A stretch of 64,000 nt of DNA from Microbacterium sp. H1-D42 (GCF_022637555.1 NZ_CP093342.1:248001-312000); one strand, 5' to 3'; numbered from the stretch's first letter, positions 45,503-55,264 are shown. Notes: a model not told the origin generated them from the sequence alone. Made by a program: numbers and translations.

Positions 45503-46753
45503 TCACGAGGCGGCGGTGAGGGGGATGCTGGCGCGTACCCGGAATCCGCCCTGCGGGCGCGGCAGCAGCTCGATCGACCCGCCGGATGCCAGTGCGCGCT
45601 CGCGCATGCCCAGCTGGCCGAGGCCGGGTCGGGGCGCCGCCGTGACCCGACCGGAGTTCACGATCTCGAGTTCGACAGCATCCGACTCGTACCGCACGCG
45701 CACGTCAGCCGTCGCGCCGACGCCGGCGTGACGGCGGGCGTTGGTCAGCGCCTCCTGAGCGATGCGGTACAGGTTCACGCCCACAGTGCTCGACACCGGC
45801 ACGGGGGTTCCGATCACCGTGTAGTCGGTGGGCAGCCCGGCATCCCGCGACGACTGCGCGAGCAGCCCGATGTCGGCCAGGCCGAGCATCGTCGCAAACT
45901 CCTCGTCTTCGCCGCCCGGCGCCCGAAGAGTCTCGAGCAGTCGGCGGAAGTCGCCGATCGCCTCGCGCGAGGCCTCCTCGACACTGGTCATGATGGCTCT
46001 CGCGCGCTCGGGGTCCTGATCGACGACCAGGCGTGCGGCACCTGCCTGCACCCCCATCACCGACACATGGTGCGCGACGACGTCATGCAGCTCGCGCGCG
46101 ATGCGCACCCGATCGAGCGCGACAGCCTGCGCAGCGGTCACCTCGCGCTCGCGCTCGAGCTCGTGAGTGCGCTGCTCCAGCGCGAAGCGCTGCTCGGCGG
46201 CGTGCCAGGAGCGCTCGCCGAAGTAGTACGCACCGCCGAAGTAGAGTCCGTTCAGCAGCAGCTGGATCATCATGAACGCCAGCACCGGCGAGAACGCCCC
46301 TGCTGCGACATCGGCATCGGCCGCACCGCTGATCGCCTCGCCGTACATCACGGCCAGCAGCCAGATGAACATGCCGACGATGATCCCGATGCGCACCCAC
46401 ATGGCCGCCCGCCGGTCGTTCATCCATGCGCCCACCGTGTACATCGCGATGAACATCGTGATCTGCACGACGTAGACCTCTGGCACCTTCAGCGACACGC
46501 TCGCGAAGAAGACGACGGCGATGAAGACCGCGACCGGTGCGGGCCAGCGCCGTCGCACGGCCAGCGGAGCGGCGACGCCGAGCACGACCAGCAGCGCAGA
46601 CCACAGCGGCGCCTGGTCCTCGCCGTACATCTGCGCGATCGATGACAGGCCGGCGCTGATGACACCGCCCACGAGCATGACCGCCGCGAGCAATACGTCC
46701 TGTCGCAGGTCACGCGGCGTGGGGGTGCGCGTGAATGAAGCGGATGCGGGCAT
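45503..46753 (-). CDS. NarL-type sensor histidine kinase
   Basis: A 416-residue kinase with about five to six N-terminal membrane helices (25-190), a HisKA_3 dimerisation segment whose phosphorylated histidine is in RIARELHDVVAHH, and a degenerate-ended ATPase domain (LYRIAQEALTNARRHAG; GLGQLGMRERALASGGSIEL). The start is set at 46753 because TACGGT (46765-46760) precedes it by 6 nt and the frame upstream adds no family sequence. Transcribed with the response regulator. Confidence 0.92.
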   Translation of the reverse strand: MPASASFTRTPTPRDLRQDVLLAAVMLVGGVISAGLSSIAQMYGEDQAPLWSALLVVLGVAAPLAVRRRWPAPVAVFIAVVFFASVSLKVPEVYVVQITMFIAMYTVGAWMNDRRAAMWVRIGIIVGMFIWLLAVMYGEAISGAADADVAAGAFSPVLAFMMIQLLLNGLYFGGAYYFGERSWHAAEQRFALEQRTHELEREREVTAAQAVALDRVRIARELHDVVAHHVSVMGVQAGAARLVVDQDPERARAIMTSVEEASREAIGDFRRLLETLRAPGGEDEEFATMLGLADIGLLAQSSRDAGLPTDYTVIGTPVPVSSTVGVNLYRIAQEALTNARRHAGVGATADVRVRYESDAVELEIVNSGRVTAAPRPGLGQLGMRERALASGGSIELLPRPQGGFRVRASIPLTAAS

Positions 46754-46776
46754 GCTCCTACCGTAGAGCGGAGCGA

Positions 46777-46803
46777 CCCCCGCCCACATCCGTCGAGCGG
46801 GGG
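46777..46803 (-). terminator. Possible terminator after ridA-like gene
   Basis: CCCCCGC (46777-46783) and GCGGGGG (46797-46803) form a 7-bp GC stem with a 13-nt loop, downstream of the D-amino-acid operon. No T-run follows, so the call is tentative. Confidence 0.35.
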
Positions 46804-46881
46804 ATGCGCCGCCGCGCCCGGCCTGCGCAGCCCGGTGCCTGACTCAGACGACGGTGCCTGAATCCGATGACGCGGGCTGAT

Positions 46882-47283
46882 TCAGACGACCGCGAGCGCG
46901 TCGATCTCGACGAGCATCTCGGGATGCGGCAGCCCTACGAACACCGTCGTGCGGCACGGCAGCTCGCCGCTCGGCACGTGCTTGTGCACGAAGTCGCCGT
47001 AGGCCTCGTTCATGCCGGGGAAGAGGCTCTGCTCGGTGAGGTAGACGCGGAACATCAGCACGTCGGCGACCGAGGCTCCGCCGGCCTCGAGGATCGCCCG
47101 CACGTTCTCGAGCGTGCGCATCGTCTGTGCGTACACATCGCCCTCTGCGATGTAGGCGTTGGTCGCCGGATCCATCGGGCCCTGCCCCGAGACCTGAAGC
47201 ATGTTGCCCTTGCGCAGTCCCTGTGAGAAGACGTGGGCCGGGGCGGGGGCGTCGTCGGTGCGGATGACGGTGGTTTCGGTCAT
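46882..47283 (-). CDS. RidA-family enamine/imine deaminase
   Basis: A 133-residue RidA/YjgF protein with the trimer-interface strand VSGQGPMDP and the catalytic arginine R111 in PCRTTVFVGLPHPEMLVEIDALA. RidA hydrolyses reactive 2-aminoacrylate released by PLP serine/threonine dehydratases. It follows a D-serine/D-threonine PLP enzyme by 38 nt, so it fits as the detoxifying last step of that pathway. GGAGAG ribosome site. Confidence 0.88.
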   Translation of the reverse strand: MTETTVIRTDDAPAPAHVFSQGLRKGNMLQVSGQGPMDPATNAYIAEGDVYAQTMRTLENVRAILEAGGASVADVLMFRVYLTEQSLFPGMNEAYGDFVHKHVPSGELPCRTTVFVGLPHPEMLVEIDALAVV

Positions 47284-47321
47284 TTCTCTCCGGAGTGGGG
47301 ATCGGATGGAGGCCAGGCAGT

Positions 47322-48611
47322 TCAGGTGAAGTGCAGCCGGATCAGGTCGCGCACGCGCAGCTCGTCGTCCACCAGAGGCACGAGACCCCAGCGGTCGAGC
47401 GTCGTGCAGGGGTGCGAGATGCCCAACTCGACGAGATCGCCGACCCGAGGTGGGGCGCCGGCGCCGGCAGCATCCGCATCGAATTCGATGAACGCATGCT
47501 GGTCGGCGAGCTTGGCCACGCGCCCGACGAATCCGCGTGCGGCGGAGCCGTCGCGCCCGCGCACCCCGCGCACCCCGCGCACCGAAGGCAGGTCCTGATC
47601 GAAGCCGACATCGCGTCGCCCGCAGAGCGCGACAGCGAGGCCGGGCTCGGGGATGCTGAGCACCGGCGCCCACACGCGGATCGCCGACAGCAGGTCCGGT
47701 GCGCCGTCGCTGCCGCGTGCGCCAGGGGTGGTGCGCGCGTACAGCCCATCGTCGTGAGTGAGGTACGCGCCGCTGCGCAGCAGGATGCGCGCAGCCGGGA
47801 TGCCGGCGGCGAGCAGCTCGTCGACCGCGACGTCGAAGTACGCGCTGCCGCCGAGGGAGATGATGCTGTCGGCGGGGAGCAGGCCTTCGGCTTCGAGGGT
47901 GGATGCCGACGCGGCGAGCTCGCGCACGAAGGCGTGCACCTTCTGCACCTTCTCGCCCTCGGTCTCGCCGCCGAGAGTGCCCTCGTAGGTCGCGAGGCCG
48001 ATCACGCGGATGCCAGGGGCGTGCGCAGCTTGCGCGGCCAGTTCCCGAAGGGCGTCGAGTCCGCGCACGCCGGTGCGGCCGCCAGGATGTCCGACCTCGA
48101 GCAGCACGTCGATCGGGCGCGCCCCCGCTGCGGGTGGGGCGGATGTCGTCGCCGAGGCGGGTTCTGCGAGCAGCGCGAGCCCAGCGGCCGAGTCGGCGTA
48201 CACCGGGCACACGAAGTGCGGATCGGCGGCGAGCTCGGCACGCAGCCACGCGATCGCACCGGGCTCGACGAGCTGGTTGGCCAGCAGCAGATGCTCGATC
48301 CCCGCCGCCCGGTACACCCGCAGCTGTGTCGGCGTTGCCGCCGTGATGCCCCAGGCTCCTGCATCCACCTGCCACTGCGCGAGCTTCGGCGACATCGCGG
48401 TCTTGCCGTGCGGGGCGAGCGCTACCCCGCGCGAGCGGACGTACGCCATCATGGCGTCGATGTTGTGCAGGATGGCACTCTCGCTCAGCGCGAGCTGGGG
48501 GAAGTCGCGATCAGAGGCGAACAGCGACGTGCCGGCGAGGTCGGTGGTGCCAGCGTCATCGAGCGCCGGGCCGAGACCCTTGGTGAGCGAGAGCGGAGAC
48601 GATTCGATCAT
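47322..48611 (-). CDS. PLP-dependent D-serine dehydratase/D-threonine aldolase-like enzyme
   Basis: A 429-residue fold-III (alanine-racemase-like) enzyme. The PLP lysine is K70 in APHGKTAMSP, LLEVGHPGGRTGV lies in the barrel, and the C-terminal zinc-binding motif SHPCTTLDRW gives H400 and C402. This layout is that of eukaryotic-type D-serine dehydratase and D-threonine aldolase. Neighbouring RidA favours an ammonia-lyase releasing aminoacrylate. Start overlaps the upstream deacylase stop (ATGA, 48608-48611). Confidence 0.85.
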   Translation of the reverse strand: MIESSPLSLTKGLGPALDDAGTTDLAGTSLFASDRDFPQLALSESAILHNIDAMMAYVRSRGVALAPHGKTAMSPKLAQWQVDAGAWGITAATPTQLRVYRAAGIEHLLLANQLVEPGAIAWLRAELAADPHFVCPVYADSAAGLALLAEPASATTSAPPAAGARPIDVLLEVGHPGGRTGVRGLDALRELAAQAAHAPGIRVIGLATYEGTLGGETEGEKVQKVHAFVRELAASASTLEAEGLLPADSIISLGGSAYFDVAVDELLAAGIPAARILLRSGAYLTHDDGLYARTTPGARGSDGAPDLLSAIRVWAPVLSIPEPGLAVALCGRRDVGFDQDLPSVRGVRGVRGRDGSAARGFVGRVAKLADQHAFIEFDADAAGAGAPPRVGDLVELGISHPCTTLDRWGLVPLVDDELRVRDLIRLHFT

Positions 48612-50200
48612 GATGACGGCCTTCCTGTGGTGACGGGCTCTTTCATCATGCACGGCTCGCCGCCGGCGAGGACAGGCCTTCCCGCGACGATCACGTCGGC
48701 GATCCCGTCGGCCAGCAGTGTGGGGGAGTCGTAGGTGGCGCGGTCGGCGAGACTGTGCGGGTCGACGAGGCAGAAATCTGCGATGGATGCCAGTCGCACG
48801 ACACCACGATCGCCGAAGCCGAACCGGCGCGCGGCGCGCCACGACAGGTGCTCGGCGGCTTCAGACCAAGACCAGTCCTGCCAACCCAGGACGTGCCGCC
48901 GCAGCATCCGAGCGAAGCTCCCCCACGCGCGGGGGTGGGGATGGGTGCCGAGGAAGATGCCGTCTGAGCTGCCGAGGTGTGCAGGGTGATTCGCGATCGC
49001 GCGCACGTCGGCCTCGCCGTTCGCGGCGGGCTGGCGCACGATGACGCCGGCGCCGAGCCCCGTGTCGACGATGAGGTCGCACACAGCCCGACCGATCGAG
49101 CGTCCGGCGCGCTCGGCGACGGTCGTCAGCGTCAGGCCCTCGGCCCACGCCCAGTCCGGGTGATCGGCGACGCTGATGGTGAGGCGGGAGAGCAGCTCGG
49201 CGAGCGTGGGGAACCAGTCGCGATCGAGCTGTGCGCGGGTCGCGGGGTCCGCGAGTCGCGCGAGTGTCTGATCCGGGCCGTCCTGCTGCAGCTCGGCGGG
49301 GAGGGCGAGCATCGCGAGGATCGTGTTGCCGCGACGGTAGGGGTAGGAGTCGAAGGTGAGGTCGATGCCGTTGCCGAGCGCGGCATCCACGATCGGGAGC
49401 GCGAGTGCGGCGGGGGCGTGCAGGTGGGCGACATGCACCGCGGCGCCGGTCTCGCGGGCCAGCGCAATCAGCTCGCCGAGACCGCGCGGAGCATCAGCCT
49501 CGTAGCCGCGCACATGTGCGACGAGGGGCAGCCCGGTGTCGGCCGCGATCGTGGCGTAGCGGTGCAGCTCGGCGGCGTCGGCGAAGCTGCCCGGCACGTA
49601 TTCGAGACCCAGTGAGATGCCGGTGGCGCCTTCGGCGATGGCCGTGCGGGTGATGTCCTCGGACTGATCGAGCTGCCGGGCGGTGAGCGGCGCGGCGGAG
49701 AAGCCGTTGATCGTGGTGCGCACAGTGCCCGCTGGCACGAGCATCCTGCACGTCAGGCGCGAGACGCGGGCGTAATGGGCGAGCAGCTGCGCGACGCTCA
49801 AGCCGCTCTCGTGACCGCTGGGAAGCGGGCCGTTGATGGCCGCAAAGTAGCGCTCGTTCAGAGCGGCGGAAGCTGGTGTCGTCGGTGCGAACGAGATGCC
49901 GTCCTGGCCGAGCACGACCCCGGTCACGCCCTGCCGCAGCAGTCCGTGCTCGCGATCATCTCGACCGAGGGCGCCTTCGCCGTGACTGTGCGCATCGATG
50001 AAGCCCGGCATCAGGATGCGACCGTCGGCCTCGATGACGTCGGAGCCCGTGGGGAGGTGCGCTGCGTCGATGTCGGGCGGGTGGATGCCGGCGACCTGGC
50101 CCTCCGCGATGAGCACGGTGCCGCGTTCGAGGTCAGTGCGCCCCGGGAGGGGGAAGCGCGCGTTCCGGATGGCGAGCGGCCGCTGTGCCGACGTGACCAC
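48608..50200 (-). CDS. N-acyl-D-amino-acid deacylase
   Basis: A 530-residue amidohydrolase of the D-aminoacylase family. The metal motif H71-x-H73 is in GFIDAHSHGEG, with LEYVPGSFADAAEL, HVAHLHAP and DLTFDSYPYRRGNT in the barrel, and a closing ADFCLVDP strand. It releases D-amino acids from N-acyl derivatives, which would feed the coupled D-serine/D-threonine enzyme. GTG start with GGGGAG 6 nt upstream. First gene of the three-gene operon; the 171-bp gap upstream shows no clear operator. Confidence 0.88.
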   Translation of the reverse strand: MVTSAQRPLAIRNARFPLPGRTDLERGTVLIAEGQVAGIHPPDIDAAHLPTGSDVIEADGRILMPGFIDAHSHGEGALGRDDREHGLLRQGVTGVVLGQDGISFAPTTPASAALNERYFAAINGPLPSGHESGLSVAQLLAHYARVSRLTCRMLVPAGTVRTTINGFSAAPLTARQLDQSEDITRTAIAEGATGISLGLEYVPGSFADAAELHRYATIAADTGLPLVAHVRGYEADAPRGLGELIALARETGAAVHVAHLHAPAALALPIVDAALGNGIDLTFDSYPYRRGNTILAMLALPAELQQDGPDQTLARLADPATRAQLDRDWFPTLAELLSRLTISVADHPDWAWAEGLTLTTVAERAGRSIGRAVCDLIVDTGLGAGVIVRQPAANGEADVRAIANHPAHLGSSDGIFLGTHPHPRAWGSFARMLRRHVLGWQDWSWSEAAEHLSWRAARRFGFGDRGVVRLASIADFCLVDPHSLADRATYDSPTLLADGIADVIVAGRPVLAGGEPCMMKEPVTTGRPSS

Positions 50201-50371
50201 GATCGCTCCCCAGTTTGTTAGATGCGTGAACTTACTGTGTCACATCTCGGCGGGGCATCGCAAACGCCCGAGCAATCGCGCTGCGGGGTCGATTGTGCAG
50301 GCTCGAGGACCCGGGCGGGGGGCACCCTCGACCTGGCACCGTGGCAGTTCGGCGCCGTCCGTAGGAAGGCG

Positions 50372-51214
50372 TCAGGCGCCCAGCACGCGCTCGATGACGA
50401 TGGCGACGCCGTCGTCATCGTTAGATGGCGCGATCTCGTCGGCGGCATCGCGCACCGCGTCAACCGCGTTCGCCACGGCGACGCCGTGCCCGGCCCACTG
50501 CAGCATCTCGAGGTCGTTGAGGGCGTCGCCGAAGGCGAGCACCTCGCCGCGGTCGATGCCGAGCCGGGTGCAGACCTGCGCGAGTCCGGTGGCCTTGGTC
50601 ACGCCCTCGGCCATCACCTCGACGAACGGCGCGCCCGAGAGGGTGGCTTCGAAACCTGTCAGCCCCAGCGACTGCAGTGCCGCGAAGATCTCGGGGATCG
50701 GCACGGATGAGTGCCTGATCACCAGCTTCAGGCTCGGGGCGCCCACGACCTCGGCCAGCGGCACACCGCCCATCGACTCGGGGTGTCGCTTGTGGTCGCT
50801 CAGATCGGCGATCGCCGCGTAGCCCTCCTGCGCGACGAATCCCTCGCCGGCATCGCGGACACTCGCGAACAGCAGATCGGGGATGACGGTCTGCAGCGCG
50901 TCGGCGAGTTCCTGCTGCACTGTCGACGGGATCTGCTCGGCGAACAGGTGCTCGCCGGTCGTGAGGTGCACGCCGTAGGCGCCGTTTCCGCACAGTGCCC
51001 AGTCGGCGAAGCCGGCCTGCTCGGCTATGGGCCGAAGGCCGATCGGCTGGCGCGCGGTGACAGGGACGGTCGCGATTCCGGCTTCCCGTGCCGCATCGAA
51101 CGCTGCGCGCGTGCGCGCTGAGACGCGGCCGGCGCTGTCGAGGATCGTGCCGTCGAGATCTGTGGCGATGAGACGGATGCCCGTTGGCCCGTCCGCTGCG
51201 CCCGACTCGCTCAC
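50372..51214 (-). CDS. Cof-type HAD-superfamily hydrolase
   Basis: A 280-residue HAD phosphatase with a C2-type cap. The catalytic aspartates are D19 and D21 (ATDLDGTIL), with motif III/IV in EVLAFGDALNDLEML. It resembles Cof/YidA sugar-phosphate phosphatases. The GTG start overlaps the xthA stop by 4 nt, so it is translated after XthA, although no functional link is obvious. Confidence 0.9.
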   Translation of the reverse strand: MSESGAADGPTGIRLIATDLDGTILDSAGRVSARTRAAFDAAREAGIATVPVTARQPIGLRPIAEQAGFADWALCGNGAYGVHLTTGEHLFAEQIPSTVQQELADALQTVIPDLLFASVRDAGEGFVAQEGYAAIADLSDHKRHPESMGGVPLAEVVGAPSLKLVIRHSSVPIPEIFAALQSLGLTGFEATLSGAPFVEVMAEGVTKATGLAQVCTRLGIDRGEVLAFGDALNDLEMLQWAGHGVAVANAVDAVRDAADEIAPSNDDDGVAIVIERVLGA

Positions 51215-52056
51215 GCGAAGATCATCGGCATGTCGTCGTCATCGTCCTCGCCGCCGAGGTCGAGTTCGACGACCACCGGCACGTGGTCACTCGGCTGCTC
51301 GCCCTTGCGCTCCTCGCGATGGATGGACGCCCCCGACACAGCATCTGCGAAGGGCTGCGATCCGAGGATGAAGTCGATGCGCACGCCCTCGTTGCGGGGG
51401 AACTTCAGCCGCTGGTAGTCCCAGTACGTGAACCCCTCGGGGATCAGCGGGCGCACCACATCGGTGAGCCCGGCCGATTCGAGTGCAAAGAATGCTGCGC
51501 GCTCTTCAGGGGAGACGTGCGTCGAGCGGCCCTCGACGATGTCGGGGTCGCCGTTGTCCAAGGCGTACGGAATGATGTTGAAATCGCCGACCAGGGCGAG
51601 CGGGCGGCTCGGGTTGGCGGCGATCTCGGCCGCGGTGGCCGTGCGCAGCGCCTCGAGCCAGTGCAGCTTGTAGTCCAGGTGGGGGTCGCCGAGGGCCCGG
51701 CCGTTGGGCACGTAAAGGCTCCACACCCGCACGCCGCCCACGGTCACGCCGAGCGCGCGGGCTTCCAGCGGGGCGTCGGGACCCTCATGACCCTTCGCGA
51801 AGCCGGGCATCCCGTCGAACGACGTCGACACCTCAGTGATCGGCTCGCGGCTGGCGATCGCCACGCCGTTCCACTGATTCAGGCCATGCACCTCGACGTG
51901 GTACCCGGCCTCTTCGAACGGCGCATAGGGGAACTGCTCCGGCTTGCACTTGATTTCCTGGAAGGCGAGCACGTCGATGTCCTCGCGCACGGCGAAGTCG
52001 ACGGCACGCCCGACGCGGGTGCGGATCGAGTTGATGTTCCAGGTGGCCAGACGCAT
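51211..52056 (-). CDS. xthA: Exodeoxyribonuclease III
   Basis: A 281-residue AP endonuclease/exonuclease of the EEP fold: ATWNINSIR (4-12), metal ligand E34 in QEIKC, YVPNGRALGDP, GDFNIIP and the terminal SDHVPVV. It repairs abasic sites in DNA. The usual length is ~265; the C-terminus has an acidic tail (GGEDDDDDMPMIFA). TAGGCT (52068-52063) precedes the ATG by 6 nt, a leaderless start. Confidence 0.94.
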   Translation of the reverse strand: MRLATWNINSIRTRVGRAVDFAVREDIDVLAFQEIKCKPEQFPYAPFEEAGYHVEVHGLNQWNGVAIASREPITEVSTSFDGMPGFAKGHEGPDAPLEARALGVTVGGVRVWSLYVPNGRALGDPHLDYKLHWLEALRTATAAEIAANPSRPLALVGDFNIIPYALDNGDPDIVEGRSTHVSPEERAAFFALESAGLTDVVRPLIPEGFTYWDYQRLKFPRNEGVRIDFILGSQPFADAVSGASIHREERKGEQPSDHVPVVVELDLGGEDDDDDMPMIFA

Positions 52057-52100
52057 GCATCCAGCCTAGGCGGGGGAGGGGACACCGGCCGTCCGGCAGC

Positions 52101-55058
52101 TCACCCCTGCCGGTGGAAGATCGCCGCCGCTTCGGTGCGGTTGGCTGCGCCGACCTTCGTGAGGATCGCCGACACGTGCACGGAGGCGGTTTTCGGTGAG
52201 ATGAACAGGCGCTGTCCGATCTCGGGGTTGGTCAGCCCCTCGGCGACCAGTTCCAGAACCTGGCGCTCTCGGGCGGTCAACTGGGGCAGGCCGCCGGTGT
52301 CGGCATCCGCGAGCCCGGCGCGGGCGGCGAGTTCGCGCGCCCAGCGGGCGACGACGTCGATGCCGTGCGCGGGGGCGCCGTCGCCGATCATCTCCAACAG
52401 GGCCGACGCCTCGTCGCGTTCGCCGGCATCCAGCAGCGCCTCGGCGAGGCGGTAGCGCGCGTACCAGAGCTGGCGCACCGGGACGAAGCCGTCGGCGGCG
52501 AGGTCGGATGCTGCCCGCCAGGCATCCACGGTCTCCGACGGCGTCCCGGCTGTGCCGCGCGCGGTCTCCGCGGCGACGAGGGCTGCAATGGCCGGGCTCG
52601 CCTCATCGGCGCCGTGCCGGTCGAGCACGTCGGCGATCATGGCGCGGACCGGCTCCAGCGCCTCGGCATCCATCCCGGCGTGCATGGCATCGGCGAGCGC
52701 CCGCGCGGCCCCGACGACGTGCGGGCGGGAGATGCCGGGCTCCAGCTTCGCCCGCACGATGTCGAGCGCTCCCTCGAATGCCTTCTCGGCCGTGCGGGTG
52801 CGCTCGCCGGCATCCCGTGCGATCTCGGCGAGGTTCAGCAGTCGCTCCAGGGTGCAGGTGCCCCAGCCTGCGAGCTCCTCGCCGTCTTCGGCGGTGAGCG
52901 CGTCGATCTCGGTACGGAGCTGTTCGAAGCGCTGCCGTGCGAGCTCGGCCCTGTCAGACCAGATGTCAGCGAGACCCAGCAAGCGCCAGCCGTACGACAC
53001 CATGATCTGAAGGCCGACGATGCCGTCGAGTCCGCGTTCCGCCGTGCGCCGTCCGTCCTCAGCCCGTCCCAGGCAGAACAGCGCCTCGGCATGATTGAGC
53101 TCGACGAAGTGCAGTCCGTCGATGTCACGCGGCAGGCCCCGCACGTTCTGCACGGTGGTCTCGTCGGCCTCGGCGTACCGACCCAGGCGCACGAGCACGT
53201 CCTGCTCGGAGATGAACAGCACCAGCTCCGTCCGGTTGGTCGGCGCATGAACGAGGTGAGCGCGGAGCCTGTCGAGCGCCCCATGGAGGCTGCCCGCAAG
53301 GCAGAGCAGCACGGCCGCGGCGTCGACCACCCGGGACTGCAGGATCGGGTCGTCCATACGCAGGGTGAGGGAGATCGCCTCGTCGGTGAGGCGCTGCAGC
53401 TCGGGGAAGTCGTCGCGCCGCAGCGATAATGCGGCTCCGCGCACCCGCGAGAGCAGGCATTCTGCCAGCAGCTCATGCTGGGACGGATCGTCGCGGTCGA
53501 GCAGTTCGAGCGCCTCGATGATGCTGTCGCGCGATGCGGCCGCATCACCGAGGATCGACAGGGCGTACGAGGCGATGTTCAGCAGCGCTGCCCTATCCGT
53601 GCGGTGCTCGGGAGGCGTCTCGAGCAGCCCCGAGCGGGCGATGCGCAGTGCGCGCCGGGGGTCGTCCAGACCGTCCTCGGCGGTCCGCGCGCAGAACCGC
53701 GACCGCGACATGCCGACCCGATCGGCGGCATCCGGGATCTGCGCCCACATCTCCAGCATCCGCTCGCCGATCTGCGACGCCACCATCTCGGGGGCGGTGT
53801 CGGTCGCGAATCCACGGGCGACGATGAGCGCGTCGAATGCGCGCACGCTGTCGCGCGCCTGCGCCCAGTGCTCAGCCACCTCTGCGGCCAGTTCGCGGTG
53901 CCCCTCGACGAGCCGGACGTCGAGCACGCCGGCGAAGCGGGCGTGCAGCCCGGAGCGGATGCTGGGCAGCACGTCATCGTGCACGGCCTCCTGCAGCAGC
54001 GCGTGACGGAAGCCGTATCCGGTGGAATCGGTCACCAGGATGTTCGCGGCCAGCGCCTCGCGCAGCCCGCCGTGCAGACGGTCGCGTTCGATCCAGCCCT
54101 GTGCGGCCTCGTCGAGCAGGTCGCTGTCGATGTGCACACCGCCGACGGCCAGCAGGTCGACGGCATCGCGGGCGCCGGTGCTGAGGGATTCGACTCTGGC
54201 GAGCAGCAGATCGCGCAGTGTCTCCGGCAGACGATCCTCGTGCAGAGCGACGAGCTCCTCGATAAAGAAGGGCAGACCGTCGCTGCGTTCGACGATGCGC
54301 TGGACGGCGGTGGCATCGAGCTCGGGGGCGAGCATGCGGGTCAGCGCCGCCGCGTCGTCTTGGGCGAGGCGCTCGAGGTCGATGAAGGTGACGGCGCGGT
54401 TGCGCTCGAGGTCGGCGAGCACGCCGCGCAGCGGATGCCCGCGCCCCACGTCGTCCGTGCGATAGGTCATCACGAGGGTGAGATGCTCACCGCGAAGCGT
54501 GAACGAGAGAGTCTTCAGCAGCGCGAGGGTGGCCGTATCCGACCAGTGCAGATCCTCGATGAGCAGGACCAGATGTCGGTCGTGACTGACGGTGTCGAGC
54601 AGTGCGCCGAGCGCGTCGGAGACGGTGTCGGCGTCGGATGCTGTGGCGCCGGATGCTGCGGGTGCGGCGATCTCGGGAAGGAGCCCGCGCAGCGCCAGAC
54701 GGGCGCTCGGTGTGGCGGCGCTGAGGAGCTCGTCGCCGAGTCGGGAATGCAGGTCGCGGAGCAGCCGGCGGATCGGGGTGTACGGGCTGCCGATCTCGCC
54801 CATGTCGACGCACTGGCCGGTCGCGAAGACGGCTTCGGCGTCGAGGATCGTCAACTCGCGGTGGAACTCCTGCAGCAGGCGGGTCTTGCCGATGCCGGCC
54901 TCGCCGCGGACGATCACGATCTGCGGCGTGCCCTCGCGGCCGGCGTCGAAGGCCTGTCGGAGGGTGGATGCTGCCTCATCGCGGACGATGAGGACTGTCG
55001 ACGGTGACATGGCCATGGCCCATGGTGACATGGCCGGCTCGGCCGGGCCAGAGGTCAC
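52101..55058 (-). CDS. LAL-type LuxR-family ATP-binding regulator
   Basis: A 985-residue large regulator. The AAA-like ATPase has Walker A RGEAGIGKT (about 51-59) and Walker B LVLLIEDLHWSD. A long TPR-like helical middle follows, then a C-terminal LuxR helix-turn-helix (about 920-980; LTARERQVLELVAEGLTNPEIGQRLF). The STAND family typically activates sugar or secondary-metabolism genes on ligand binding. GTG 55058 overlaps the stop of the 69-residue gene (GTGA), supporting that start; three ATGs within 48 nt are alternatives. Target unknown. Confidence 0.88.
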   Translation of the reverse strand: MTSGPAEPAMSPWAMAMSPSTVLIVRDEAASTLRQAFDAGREGTPQIVIVRGEAGIGKTRLLQEFHRELTILDAEAVFATGQCVDMGEIGSPYTPIRRLLRDLHSRLGDELLSAATPSARLALRGLLPEIAAPAASGATASDADTVSDALGALLDTVSHDRHLVLLIEDLHWSDTATLALLKTLSFTLRGEHLTLVMTYRTDDVGRGHPLRGVLADLERNRAVTFIDLERLAQDDAAALTRMLAPELDATAVQRIVERSDGLPFFIEELVALHEDRLPETLRDLLLARVESLSTGARDAVDLLAVGGVHIDSDLLDEAAQGWIERDRLHGGLREALAANILVTDSTGYGFRHALLQEAVHDDVLPSIRSGLHARFAGVLDVRLVEGHRELAAEVAEHWAQARDSVRAFDALIVARGFATDTAPEMVASQIGERMLEMWAQIPDAADRVGMSRSRFCARTAEDGLDDPRRALRIARSGLLETPPEHRTDRAALLNIASYALSILGDAAASRDSIIEALELLDRDDPSQHELLAECLLSRVRGAALSLRRDDFPELQRLTDEAISLTLRMDDPILQSRVVDAAAVLLCLAGSLHGALDRLRAHLVHAPTNRTELVLFISEQDVLVRLGRYAEADETTVQNVRGLPRDIDGLHFVELNHAEALFCLGRAEDGRRTAERGLDGIVGLQIMVSYGWRLLGLADIWSDRAELARQRFEQLRTEIDALTAEDGEELAGWGTCTLERLLNLAEIARDAGERTRTAEKAFEGALDIVRAKLEPGISRPHVVGAARALADAMHAGMDAEALEPVRAMIADVLDRHGADEASPAIAALVAAETARGTAGTPSETVDAWRAASDLAADGFVPVRQLWYARYRLAEALLDAGERDEASALLEMIGDGAPAHGIDVVARWARELAARAGLADADTGGLPQLTARERQVLELVAEGLTNPEIGQRLFISPKTASVHVSAILTKVGAANRTEAAAIFHRQG

Positions 55059-55264
55059 GCGTGACGGACCGCGCGCTGCGTGGCGGTGTGCCGGCGAGCG
55101 GCGGGCCGCGCGAACAGGGCGGTGATGCGCCTGGCGGCGCTGGGGCGGTCGACGGTCAGCGTGCCGCGCTCCAGGGCGATGCGACGGCGCTCGAGTTGAC
55201 GGTTGATGTCTGCGGTGCGCTGCGCGTCGATCATCGATGCGACGTAGAGGCCTGACTGGATCAT
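55055..55264 (-). CDS. Small hypothetical protein coupled to LuxR regulator
   Basis: A 69-residue, very basic protein (MIQSGLYVASMIDAQRTADIN, then Arg-rich: RQLERRRIALERG and RRITALFARPAARRHTATQ). AAGGAG lies 6 nt upstream. Its stop overlaps the LuxR start, suggesting it is translated to feed the regulator's translation or that the two proteins work together. No family recognised. Confidence 0.65.
   Translation of the reverse strand: MIQSGLYVASMIDAQRTADINRQLERRRIALERGTLTVDRPSAARRITALFARPAARRHTATQRAVRHA

Noticed and set aside
50222..50710. Plus-strand frame starting in the gap between the deacylase and the HAD gene
   Set aside because: It soon runs antisense into the HAD gene, lacks a ribosome site and has antisense-like composition.
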